Shown here in pieces: positions 14,521 to 21,982 of a stretch of 24,372 bases of DNA. The notes below the pieces were generated by a model, which searched no databases, was not told where the DNA came from, and worked only from the letters and a program-made list of their open reading frames with translations. The translations under genes were made by a program, and so were the position numbers. Source of the stretch: an uncultured Desulfuromonadales bacterium (lineage in GTDB: Bacteria > Desulfobacterota > Desulfuromonadia > Desulfuromonadales > Geopsychrobacteraceae). The stretch lies in the NCBI GenBank assembly GCA_947259685.1, contig CAMYNC010000045.1:1-24372 (forward strand). The letters run 5' to 3'. Numbering within the stretch: position 1 is the first letter of the stretch; each line of letters starts with the position of its first letter.

Positions 14521-15450
14521 ATGAAACTCGATCGAAGAAAATTTCTGAAAATCGGCGCCGGCGCCGGGGGGGCCGCTGCCTGTAGCGTTGCCACGCCGGT
14601 TCTGGCGCGCGATGAGCGGGAGCCGGATCCGAACTGGTACGGCATGCTCAACGACAGCACCCGCTGCATCGGCTGCAAAGCCTGCCAGGTCGCTTGCAAA
14701 ACCGAAAACAAGCTGCCGGCGGAAAGTACCATCGGCGATGACAAGGCCTTCGGCACCGCGATCTACGACTCACCGCGCGAACTCTCTGAGCACACCTACA
14801 CCCTGATCAAGATGCATCAGGATGAAGCAAGCCAAGAGACCACCTTCGTCAAGGAGCAGTGCATGCATTGCGTCGATCCGGCCTGCCAGTCGGCCTGTAT
14901 CGTCGGCGCCCTGAAGAAGCAACCGAACGGCGCGGTGGAATACGATGCCGATTTGTGCATGGGCTGCCGTTACTGCATGGTCGCCTGCCCTTTCAGCGTG
15001 CCGCAGTTCGAATGGCACCGGGCGATTCCGTCGATCAAAAAATGTACCATGTGCAGCGAAACCCGTCTGAAAAAAGGTCAGCCGACAGCCTGTTCATCCG
15101 CCTGTCCGGCCGGCGCTATCAGCTTCGGCAACCGGGAAGACCTGCTCAAGCTGGCCCGCAAACGGATCGAAGCGGAACCCGCGCGCTACCTCGACCACAT
15201 CTACGGCGAGAAGGAAGTTGGCGGCACCAACGTCCTCTACCTGACCAAGCCGAAGGTTGCTTTTGCCAGTCTGGGTTTGGGTGATTTTGACTACAAAGCG
15301 GTTTCCGGGCTGACCGAAAGCATTCAACACCGGATTTTCCAGTATTTCATTCCGCCGATCGCTGTCTACAGCATCTTGGGCGGTATCATGGCTTACAATC
15401 AGCGCCGCAAGAAAGACGCGGGCAAATTAGGAGGTGACGATGAGTATTAA
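14521..15450 (+). CDS. HybA-like Tat-exported four-cluster ferredoxin subunit
   Basis: This 309-residue protein relays electrons between the small subunit and the membrane NrfD-like subunit. It has a Tat signal (DRRKFLKIGAGAGGAA) and four [4Fe-4S] motifs: CIGCKACQVACK, CMHCVDPACQSACI, CMGCRYCMVACPF, and CTMC with the distant CSSACPAGAI. Near the C-terminus one hydrophobic helix (YFIPPIAVYSILGGIMAY) should anchor it in the membrane, as in HybA of E. coli hydrogenase 2. The stop overlaps the start of the next gene, which has its own strong AGGAGGTG site, indicating coupled translation. Confidence 0.95.
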   Translation: MKLDRRKFLKIGAGAGGAAACSVATPVLARDEREPDPNWYGMLNDSTRCIGCKACQVACKTENKLPAESTIGDDKAFGTAIYDSPRELSEHTYTLIKMHQDEASQETTFVKEQCMHCVDPACQSACIVGALKKQPNGAVEYDADLCMGCRYCMVACPFSVPQFEWHRAIPSIKKCTMCSETRLKKGQPTACSSACPAGAISFGNREDLLKLARKRIEAEPARYLDHIYGEKEVGGTNVLYLTKPKVAFASLGLGDFDYKAVSGLTESIQHRIFQYFIPPIAVYSILGGIMAYNQRRKKDAGKLGGDDEY

Positions 15451-16627
15451 AGCGGCACCCTTGCAGCAGAAATTTATCACCCCGAACTTCTGGGTTCTGA
15501 TCTTCTTTATGGTCACCGGTGCGGGGTTCGCCTATTTCCGTTTCTTCGAAGGCTTCGGCTCGGTCACCAACCTGAGCAAGGCCTACCCCTTCGGTGTCTG
15601 GATCGCCTTCGACGTCGCTTGCGGCGTCGCCCTGGCGGCCGGCGGCTTTACCACTGCGGCGATCGTCGAGATCTTCGGCCGCGAGAAGTACCACGCCCTG
15701 GTCCGTCCGGCGATCCTGACCGCCTTTATCGGTTACTTCCTGGTCGGCCTGGCGGTCTTTTTCGACCTCGGCAAGTACTACAACATCTGGCATGCGCTGG
15801 TGTACTGGAATGGCACCTCGGTACTGTTCGAGGTTGCCTGGTGCGTTATGCTCTACCTGACCGTGCTCGGGATCGAGAATATCCCCAACGTCATCGAGCA
15901 GTTCGGTGGCGGCAAGGTCAACCTGCCCGGTCCGCTGGCGAAATTCAACGGCCTCGGCAACTGGTTCTTAAGCAAAGCCGACTGGTTCTGCCGCAAGACC
16001 ATGGCCTTCTTTGTCATCGCCGGCGTGGTGCTCTCCTTCGGTCACCAGTCGTCGCTGGGGACCATGATGCTGATCGCCCCCTACAAGCTGCACGACCTCT
16101 GGTACACAGCCATGTCGCCGCTGCTGTTTTTGACCTCGGCGGTCTCCGTCGGTATCCCGATGGTGATCTTCGAGGGCACTCTGGCGACCAAGTTCTTCGG
16201 CCGCAAGCCGGAGACCGAACTTTTGGGCAGCTTCGCCAAGTACGTGCCGCTGTTCCTCGGCACCTACCTGCTGCTGCGTCTCGGTGATCTGGCCTACCGT
16301 GGTGTACTCGCCCAAGCCTTTGACGGCAGCGTGCAGGGCTACTCGTTCCTGGTTGAAATGGCGCTGTTCGTCATCCCTTACTTCGCCTTTAAATCGAAGA
16401 CGGTACGCAAGAACGGCACCCAACTGTTCCTCTGCGCCCTGTCGGTGATCTGCGCCGTGGTGCTGAACCGTTTCAATGTCTTTTTGATCGGCATGGACAT
16501 GGGACCGAACTGGAATTACTTCCCCTCGGTCGGTGAATTCGCCATCACCTTCGCCTTTTTGGCCCTCGGCGTGATGATGTATAAAGTCGCGGTAAATTAT
16601 CTACCGATCATGGAAGAAGAGCATTAA
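15440..16627 (+). CDS. NrfD/HybB-like quinone-interacting membrane subunit
   Basis: This 395-residue, highly hydrophobic protein with about ten transmembrane helices is of the NrfD/PsrC/HybB type. It would bind and reduce menaquinone with electrons from the HybA-like subunit, and in E. coli HybB this step also links to proton movement. Recognisable parts are the amphipathic start, YPFGVWIAFDVACGVALAAGG, and the C-terminal MGPNWNYFPSVGEFAIT typical of the family. The ATG at 15440 was chosen over GTG at 15434 because the AGGAGGTG site (15429-15436) covers that GTG and is well spaced for 15440. It is the last gene of the operon, with a strong terminator after it. Confidence 0.94.
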   Translation: MSIKAAPLQQKFITPNFWVLIFFMVTGAGFAYFRFFEGFGSVTNLSKAYPFGVWIAFDVACGVALAAGGFTTAAIVEIFGREKYHALVRPAILTAFIGYFLVGLAVFFDLGKYYNIWHALVYWNGTSVLFEVAWCVMLYLTVLGIENIPNVIEQFGGGKVNLPGPLAKFNGLGNWFLSKADWFCRKTMAFFVIAGVVLSFGHQSSLGTMMLIAPYKLHDLWYTAMSPLLFLTSAVSVGIPMVIFEGTLATKFFGRKPETELLGSFAKYVPLFLGTYLLLRLGDLAYRGVLAQAFDGSVQGYSFLVEMALFVIPYFAFKSKTVRKNGTQLFLCALSVICAVVLNRFNVFLIGMDMGPNWNYFPSVGEFAITFAFLALGVMMYKVAVNYLPIMEEEH

Positions 16628-16644
16628 GGCCAAAATACATACAC

Positions 16645-16683
16645 AAAAAAAAGCGGACTCAATGAATTTGAGTCCGCTTTTTT
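16645..16683. terminator. Strong bidirectional intrinsic terminator
   Basis: A perfect 12-bp stem, AAGCGGACTCAA (16651-16662) with TTGAGTCCGCTT (16668-16679), has a five-base loop, is preceded by an A run and followed by a T run. It therefore works on both strands, ending the group 1 hydrogenase operon and the converging small gene at 16707. Confidence 0.92.
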
Positions 16684-16706
16684 AATATCGCAATGCGAGG
16701 ATCAGT

Positions 16707-16961
16707 CTAAAAAGCTACCGGGAATCGCGGGCGAAAAATCCGCTCGGTGACTTCAGCGTCCAGAATCCTCGAGAGCTCGACATCCAGGTAAAGTCGGGTT
16801 TTGACCTCAAGGCAGAAGAAGCTTACCTTATCCCCTTTCACCTTTTGGCTGTACGGCTCGAATTCCACCGATTCTGAGATATCACCAGTTTTCGATTTGA
16901 TCTTCAACTTGACGGTTTTTCTACTTAATGCAGCCTGACGAATGACCTCACTAAAACTCAT
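16707..16961 (-). CDS. Small WYL-like domain protein
   Basis: This 84-residue protein has a short N-terminal helix (SFSEVIRQAALSRK) followed by a beta-rich part: VKLKIKSKTGD, ESVEFEPYSQKVKGDKVSFF, LEVKTRLYLDVELSRI and AEVTERIFRPRFPV. The order EPY, then an FFC-type strand, then the LSRI/LDAEVT and FxPRFP tail resembles stand-alone WYL-like modules, small SH3-like barrels linked to ligand sensing in regulators; this rests on visual similarity. GGGGAGG lies well spaced before the ATG. It is alone between a terminator and the leader region of the second hydrogenase operon, transcribed away from it. Confidence 0.6.
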   Translation of the reverse strand: MSFSEVIRQAALSRKTVKLKIKSKTGDISESVEFEPYSQKVKGDKVSFFCLEVKTRLYLDVELSRILDAEVTERIFRPRFPVAF

Positions 16962-17119
16962 AAGAGCCTCCCCAATTTTAAACTTTTCATTTCCGAAGTG
17001 GTGCGCTTATTCATTACAAAGAATAATGACATCCTTTCTAACATGTTCATGAATGCATATGCAAGAGCTGGAAATATATGACTTTTATTATTGCCAACCG
17101 GGTCAGCCTGAAATGACGT

Positions 17120-17146
17120 TTGAATATTTTTTAAATCACCTATAAT
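17120..17146 (+). promoter_or_regulatory. Sigma-70-like promoter ahead of the leader ORF
   Basis: A perfect -10 TATAAT (17141-17146) is preceded by TTGAAT (17120-17125) at a short 15-base spacing. The expected start is near 17153, giving a 39-base leader before the small ORF. Several dyads lie upstream (17007-17063). It may drive both the small ORF and, past the terminator, the group 3b operon. Confidence 0.5.
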
Positions 17147-17191
17147 TCCAACAGGTTTTATGCTGTTTTCTGCTTAGCAAAGGAGGCCTAC

Positions 17192-17329
17192 ATGATCGAC
17201 GCTTTCGAATCAGCCTGTTCAGTCAAGGCAAAAAAACCATGGATCTCCACCCCGCTGCCTGCACCGCCTGAAAAGTTCCCCACGACCCAGCAAAGCTACG
17301 CGTATACAAATCCCCCCAGCTTGACCTAA
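17192..17329 (+). CDS. 45-residue leader ORF ahead of the group 3b hydrogenase
   Basis: An ATG (17192) sits seven bases after a strong AGGAGG site and begins a 45-codon ORF ending in TAA (17327-17329). The peptide starts MIDAFESACSVKAKKPW and is rich in proline further on (PLPAPPEK, NPPSLT). There is no signal peptide, membrane segment or recognised motif. It lies between a promoter and an intrinsic terminator and ends 85 bases before the hydrogenase gene, the position of a regulatory leader peptide. Bases 17250-17259 within it can pair with the 5' arm of the downstream terminator. It could instead be an independent small protein or chance, though the ribosome site argues for translation. Confidence 0.5.
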   Translation: MIDAFESACSVKAKKPWISTPLPAPPEKFPTTQQSYAYTNPPSLT

Positions 17330-17359
17330 CCGGCTTACCCAGCGTAATATTTTTCCTTA

Positions 17360-17386
17360 GGCAGAGGGGTCCTCTGCCTGTTTTTA
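17360..17386 (+). terminator. Intrinsic terminator or attenuator before the group 3b operon
   Basis: AGGCAGAGG (17359-17367) and CCTCTGCCT (17371-17379) form a perfect stem with a GGT loop, followed by GTTTTTA. It ends only 28 bases before the ATG of the first hydrogenase gene. It must be read through if the upstream promoter drives the operon, which is why attenuation is considered. Confidence 0.8.
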
Positions 17387-17414
17387 TGTAACCGAACCAG
17401 TCCCTGGAAGAGCT

Positions 17415-19313
17415 ATGGCAGTGATGCAACCTCCGTCGACGCAAACCACAGAACATGCCGCTGAACCGCTCTGGCGAGCCATCGAGCCGACCGAGGTGTT
17501 GCGCTTTGTCCGCTCTCTGCTGATGGCCTACGATGTGGTCGGGGTACAAAAAAAGCGTGACCGGCTGGTGCTCGACAGTCTGCAAGATGCCGCCGATCTC
17601 TTACTGGAGTTCCCTCCCGGGGTCCATTCGCCGAAAAAGTTCCTGTTTCCCAACTGGGATCAACTATTCCGCTTTAAACTGGACGAAAATATCCTGCTGC
17701 AGCCAGAAACCGCCACTCCGCCGCGGATTATTTTCGGCATGCATCCCTGCGATCTGCATGCGGTGAAGATTCTCGACGATTGCCTGTTCGAGGGCGAAAC
17801 CGACAGTTCCTATCGCGCCAAGCGGGAAGCGACCCTGCTGATCGGAGTCGACTGTATCCCGGATGAATTCTGTTTCTGCACCAGTCTCGGCACCGACCGC
17901 ATAGCCCAGGGGTTCGACCTCTTTCTGCACAAGCGCGATCACAGCTACCTGGTGCAGACCGGCAGCGAGCGGGGCCGCCAGCTACTGGAAACCCATGCTC
18001 CAGACATCTATAGCAGCGAGGCGGAATCGCCCCTGCCACTGCAATTGAAGCAGTGCAGTAACCAGCTACAGTTCCCGGCAGAATCCCTACCGAGTTTGCT
18101 GGAAGAGGCCTACCAGGATGACATCTGGCAGCAGTTAGGTGAGCATTGTCTTGGCTGTGGCTCCTGCACCCTGCTCTGCCCCAGCTGCTACTGTTTCAAC
18201 GTGCAGGACAAGCTGGAGGTCAACCTGCAGGAAGGGCAGCGGATCCGCACCTGGGATTCCTGCCAGTTCGATCAGTTCGCGCAAGTCGCTGGTGGTGATA
18301 ATTTCCGCTCCAGTCAGGCGGATCGCCAGCGCCATCGCTTCTTTCGTAAATATAAGTATCTCTGGGAGAAGCACCAAAAAACCGCCTGTGTCGGCTGCGG
18401 CCGCTGCAGCCGCGAATGCCTTGCCAATATCGAACCGGTGACGGTGCTCAATCAACTGTTCGCCGAATCGCCGCAGCCGGAAATCAAGCAAAGCCCGGGC
18501 AGTGAATATCAACCGCAGATGGCTCGGATTGTTGAAATCCAGGAACTCTCCAGCCAGGATCGGCTGTTCCGCCTGCGACTACCGCAAGCGATCAACTTCA
18601 GCCCCGGCAGTTTCGTTGAACTTTCCGTCTTCGGTCTTGGCGAGGCGCCTTTTTCCATCGCTTCGCGTCCCGACGGCAGCCATGAAATCGAGGTCGTGGT
18701 GCGTAAAGCCGGCGCCCTGACCCAGGCCCTGCATCGCTCCCGCACCGGCGAAGCGATCGGCATCCGCGGCCCCTTCGGTAGCGGCTATCCTTTGGAGCTG
18801 ATGCAGGGCAAGGACCTGCTGCTGGTGGCCGGCGGACGCGGCCTGCTGGCGATCCGCTCGCTGCTGCTGGCGCTGCTCGACCAGCGGAAACAGTTCGGCC
18901 GCATCACCCTGCTCTGCGGGGCGCGCAATATCGATGCGCTGATGTTTCCTGAGGAGCTGCTCGCCTGGCACCAGTCAGGGCTGCTCGATTGTCGGATTGC
19001 CACCAAAGAGCCGGAAAATCGCTGGGGGATTCCGGCGCTCGATGTCAGCTTCCTGTTCAAGGATCTGGAACTTAACCCGCAACGCACTATTGCCGCCGTG
19101 TCCGGACCACCGGAAATGTACCGACAGGTCAATCCCTTGCTGTTCCGCATGGGTCTGGCAGACGAAAATGTCTATCTGAACCTGGAACGCCATATGAAGT
19201 GCGGTCTCGGCAAGTGTGGCAAATGCCGGATCAACAATATCTGTGTCTGCGAATGCGGGCCGATCTTTCCCTATAGTAGTCTGCGACACCTGGCGGAGGC
19301 GATTGAGCGATGA
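17415..19313 (+). CDS. Group 3b hydrogenase fused beta-gamma electron-transfer subunit
   Basis: In archaeal sulfhydrogenases the beta (HydB, FeS) and gamma (HydG, flavin/NAD(P)) subunits are separate; here both are in one 632-residue polypeptide. Residues 1-360 match beta: FGMHPCDLHAV, then [4Fe-4S] motifs C245/C248/C251/C255 (CLGCGSCTLLCPSCYC) and C325/C328/C331/C335 (CVGCGRCSREC). Residues about 375-632 match gamma: FAD-binding GEAPFSIAS (near 409), GIRGPFGSGYPLE, the nucleotide-binding glycine motif GGRGLLAIRS (473 on), and a C-terminal [2Fe-2S] site (C596, C601, C604, then C610/C612/C614). The usual GGIG is GGRG, with R475. It would pass electrons between NAD(P)H or polysulfide and the HydDA core. 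Its stop overlaps the next gene's start. Confidence 0.92.
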   Translation: MAVMQPPSTQTTEHAAEPLWRAIEPTEVLRFVRSLLMAYDVVGVQKKRDRLVLDSLQDAADLLLEFPPGVHSPKKFLFPNWDQLFRFKLDENILLQPETATPPRIIFGMHPCDLHAVKILDDCLFEGETDSSYRAKREATLLIGVDCIPDEFCFCTSLGTDRIAQGFDLFLHKRDHSYLVQTGSERGRQLLETHAPDIYSSEAESPLPLQLKQCSNQLQFPAESLPSLLEEAYQDDIWQQLGEHCLGCGSCTLLCPSCYCFNVQDKLEVNLQEGQRIRTWDSCQFDQFAQVAGGDNFRSSQADRQRHRFFRKYKYLWEKHQKTACVGCGRCSRECLANIEPVTVLNQLFAESPQPEIKQSPGSEYQPQMARIVEIQELSSQDRLFRLRLPQAINFSPGSFVELSVFGLGEAPFSIASRPDGSHEIEVVVRKAGALTQALHRSRTGEAIGIRGPFGSGYPLELMQGKDLLLVAGGRGLLAIRSLLLALLDQRKQFGRITLLCGARNIDALMFPEELLAWHQSGLLDCRIATKEPENRWGIPALDVSFLFKDLELNPQRTIAAVSGPPEMYRQVNPLLFRMGLADENVYLNLERHMKCGLGKCGKCRINNICVCECGPIFPYSSLRHLAEAIER

Positions 19314-20053
19314 AAGCTAAGGCGAAAATCGGCCTCTTTGACTTTGCCGGTTGCGAAGGCTGTCAACTGACGATCATGAACCTGGAGGAGGACCTGCTGC
19401 AGCTGCTGCAGCTGGTCGAATTTGTCGAGTTTCGCGAGCTGATGAGCGAGCACAGTGAACAGATCGATATTGCCTTTGTCGAAGGCAGCATCTGTCGTCC
19501 GGGGGACCGTCAGCGGCTGCAGAGCATCCGGGAACGCAGTCGGCTGTTGGTGGCCCTCGGCTCCTGTGCCGATAATGGCGGCGTCAATGCCCTGGGCAGT
19601 GACCGCACTGCAGAAGTGCTGCGCCAACAGGTCTACGCCAGCGATCTGCCACACCTCTACACCGAAACTCCGCGACCGCTGTCAGCAGTGGTTCAGGTCG
19701 ACTATCGGGTCCCCGGCTGCCCCATCGACGGCCGCGAATTTCTCGCCATTTTGCAGGCGCTGCTGCTGCAGCAGCATCCGGAACTGCCTAGCTTTGCCGT
19801 CTGCGTCGAATGCAAACTGGCGGAATATCCCTGCAGCTTCGATCACGGCCAGGTCTGCCTCGGCCCGGTCACCCGGGCTGGCTGCCAGGCGATCTGCATC
19901 GACGGCGGTGGCCACTGTCGCGGTTGCCGCGGCCTGATCGAAAATCCGCGCACCTCGCCTTATCATCGGATTCTTGAGCAGCACGGGCTGAGCATCGAAG
20001 CGATTCTCGACCAGTACCGCACCTTCAATATCGGCGAACAGGAGAACCGATGA
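19310..20053 (+). CDS. Group 3b hydrogenase small subunit (HydD-like)
   Basis: This 247-residue electron-transfer subunit of a cytosolic [NiFe] hydrogenase has no signal peptide. Proximal cluster ligands are in DFAGCEGCQLTIMNLEEDLL, followed by GSCADNGGVNAL and VPGCPIDGREF. The C-terminal half holds the cysteines of two further clusters (CVECKLAEYPC, CLGPVTRAGCQAIC, GGHCRGCRG). The short length and C-terminal cysteine pattern fit groups 3b/3d rather than exported enzymes. Both junctions, with the fused subunit before it and the large subunit after it, are 4-base ATGA overlaps, so the complex is translated as a coupled set. Confidence 0.95.
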   Translation: MKAKAKIGLFDFAGCEGCQLTIMNLEEDLLQLLQLVEFVEFRELMSEHSEQIDIAFVEGSICRPGDRQRLQSIRERSRLLVALGSCADNGGVNALGSDRTAEVLRQQVYASDLPHLYTETPRPLSAVVQVDYRVPGCPIDGREFLAILQALLLQQHPELPSFAVCVECKLAEYPCSFDHGQVCLGPVTRAGCQAICIDGGGHCRGCRGLIENPRTSPYHRILEQHGLSIEAILDQYRTFNIGEQENR

Positions 20054-21336
20054 GTCAGCGGATCGCACTCGACTACCTGACCCGCATCGAAGGGCACGCC
20101 CACCTGGTGATCGATCGCGAACAGGGCAAGATCAGCGCTTGCCGACTGGAAGTGGTCGAGACCCCGCGCTTTTTCGAAGCGATGCTGCAGGGTCGTCATT
20201 ACTCGGACGTCGCCACCATCGTCTCCCGGGTCTGCGGGGTCTGCTCCATCTCCCACACCCTAACGTCGTTGATGGCCACCGAAAACGCTCTCGGTATCGA
20301 AGTGCCGCCCCAGGCGCAACTGCTGCGCAAGCTGCTCAGTTATGGCGAAATCGTTCAGAGTCATCTGCTGCAGCTCTACTTTATGGCGGTTCCCGATTAT
20401 CTTGGCGTTGCCAGCCTCTTCCAGCTGCTCGAAGACCATCAGGAGCTGGTCGCGCGGGCCCTGCACTTAAAGCGGACCGCCAACCGGATCTGCGAACTGG
20501 TCGGCGGCCGGCCGATCCATCCGGTGACCACCTGCATCGGTGGCTTTTCCGCTCGCCCTGAAACCAGTGACCTCAAACAGCTGCGCCAGGAGCTGGTCGC
20601 CGCGCTGCCCGATCTGGAAGCCACGGTCGAACTGTTCGCCGGGTTCAGCTATCCGAAATTCAGCCGCGAGCGCGAGGCGATCTGCCTGCAACCTGAGCCC
20701 GGCTATCCCTTGCACGGCAAGCAACTGCTCTCCAGCCAGGCAGGCAATTACCCGGTCAGCGATTTCCAACAGCTGCTGGAGGAATACCTCAGCCCCCACT
20801 CTACTGCCAAGCTGGCGAAAACTGCTCGCGGCAGCTATATGGTCGGGGCCCAGGCACGACTTTGCAATGCCGCCGAGCACCTCTCGCCGATGGCGCAAAA
20901 AGTTTCGGCAGTACTGGAACTGCAAGCGATTGCCAGCAACCCGTTTGACAATCTCAAAGCCCGACTGGTCGAGGTGGTGCACTACATCGAAGAAGCGCTG
21001 CGAGCCATCGATGAACTGCTGCTGCGCGGCATGGGCCAGGTCCGCAACCAGGCCCCAGCGACCAGCGGTGGTGAAGGCACCGCCGCCGTCGAAGCGCCGC
21101 GCGGCCTGCTGTTTCACCACTATCGCTACGCTAGTAACGGCCTGTTGGAGCAGGCCAACTGCGTGATTCCCACTGCCCAGAACCTGGCTTCCATCGAGGC
21201 CGACTTAAGCGCAATGCTGCCAGAACTGCTCGACCAACCGGATGAGCAACTGCAGAAACAGTTGGAAATGCTGATCCGTGCCTACGATCCCTGCCTGAGC
21301 TGTTCCACCCACCAGTTGAAAATCGAGTTGAAATGA
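20050..21336 (+). CDS. Group 3b hydrogenase large subunit (HydA-like)
   Basis: This is the catalytic subunit of the cytosolic hydrogenase, 428 residues, the shorter size of group 3b. Active-site cysteines are C62 and C65 in RVCGVCSISH and C415 and C418 in DPCLSCSTH. The mature end would be H421; only seven residues (QLKIELK) remain after it, but they are enough to require the protease encoded next. The start MSQRIALDYLTRIEGHAHL contains the RIEGH motif common to large subunits. ATGA overlaps exist on both sides. The likely activity is reversible H2 oxidation or evolution coupled to NADP(H), or sulfur reduction; substrate preference cannot be read here. Confidence 0.95.
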   Translation: MSQRIALDYLTRIEGHAHLVIDREQGKISACRLEVVETPRFFEAMLQGRHYSDVATIVSRVCGVCSISHTLTSLMATENALGIEVPPQAQLLRKLLSYGEIVQSHLLQLYFMAVPDYLGVASLFQLLEDHQELVARALHLKRTANRICELVGGRPIHPVTTCIGGFSARPETSDLKQLRQELVAALPDLEATVELFAGFSYPKFSREREAICLQPEPGYPLHGKQLLSSQAGNYPVSDFQQLLEEYLSPHSTAKLAKTARGSYMVGAQARLCNAAEHLSPMAQKVSAVLELQAIASNPFDNLKARLVEVVHYIEEALRAIDELLLRGMGQVRNQAPATSGGEGTAAVEAPRGLLFHHYRYASNGLLEQANCVIPTAQNLASIEADLSAMLPELLDQPDEQLQKQLEMLIRAYDPCLSCSTHQLKIELK

Positions 21337-21800
21337 GCGACATCCGGGTGATCGGGGTCGGCAACCCGTTGATGGGGGATGATGGTCTGGCCATTGTGGC
21401 GCTAGAGCAACTGCAGCAACTGACCCTGCCCACCACTGTCGAACTGATTGATGGTGGTTGCGGCGGCCTGAATCTTGCCCATCTGTTCTATAAATGCAAA
21501 CAACTGGTGATTATCGATGCCGCAGAATTCGGTGGCCAGCCGGGAGAAATCCGCCAGCTGCTTGCCAGCGACCTGGACCTCCTGGACCAGCCCCCCCACC
21601 GCCGGCTCGGCCATCATTTTGCCCTGGCTGAAGTCCTGCAACTGGCGCAGCACCAGCCCGAACCGCCGGCAATCCACCTGTTTCTTATGCAAACGGTATC
21701 CTGCCTGCCAAAACTGGAACTTTCCTTGCCGATTAAAGCCGCAATCCCAACGCTAATTTCGGCAATCCATACCCATCTGCTGTCCCCACCCGAGCGCTAG
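21333..21800 (+). CDS. Hydrogenase maturation protease for the group 3b enzyme
   Basis: This 155-residue member of the HyaD/HycI protease family has VIGVGNPLMGDDGLAI with the metal-ligand acidic residues in GDDG, the ELIDGGCGGLNL region, the VIIDAAEFGG strand and the His-containing RRLGHHFALAEVL. It is translated with an ATGA overlap from the large subunit, its likely substrate. It is a distinct sequence from the protease at 12900, consistent with each protease being specific for one large subunit. It is the last gene of the operon. No canonical terminator follows; only a weak CAGATT/AATCTG dyad is seen. Confidence 0.93.
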   Translation: MSDIRVIGVGNPLMGDDGLAIVALEQLQQLTLPTTVELIDGGCGGLNLAHLFYKCKQLVIIDAAEFGGQPGEIRQLLASDLDLLDQPPHRRLGHHFALAEVLQLAQHQPEPPAIHLFLMQTVSCLPKLELSLPIKAAIPTLISAIHTHLLSPPER

Positions 21801-21879
21801 CCCAACACAGATTACCGCCTGAGAATCTGGGCGTCCGCCTAGCCCTGACACCCTGCTGCGTATACATCTGCAACACCGA

Positions 21880-21908
21880 TTGTCTTTTTTTTCTGTACGG
21901 TGTATCTT
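21880..21908 (+). promoter_or_regulatory. Possible sigma-70 promoter of tatA
   Basis: TTGTCT (21880-21885) and TATCTT (21903-21908) are separated by 17 bases, about 75 bases before the tatA ATG. Each box matches consensus at four of six positions. Confidence 0.35.
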
Positions 21909-21982
21909 TAGCTGTCATGCAGAGATAAGTCATAGTTAAGGCTGTTTTATCAGCTTGGCTCATATCAGGGAGGACAATTTAC

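Noticed and set aside
15434..15439. GTG start two codons upstream for the NrfD-like subunit
   Set aside because: The GTG is part of the ribosome-binding sequence that serves the ATG at 15440.
5310..21866. GTATAC hexamers as a general regulatory signal (5310, 9635, 11097, 17302, 21860)
   Set aside because: About five copies are expected by chance in this length. Only the longer shared blocks at 9633 and 11095 stand out.
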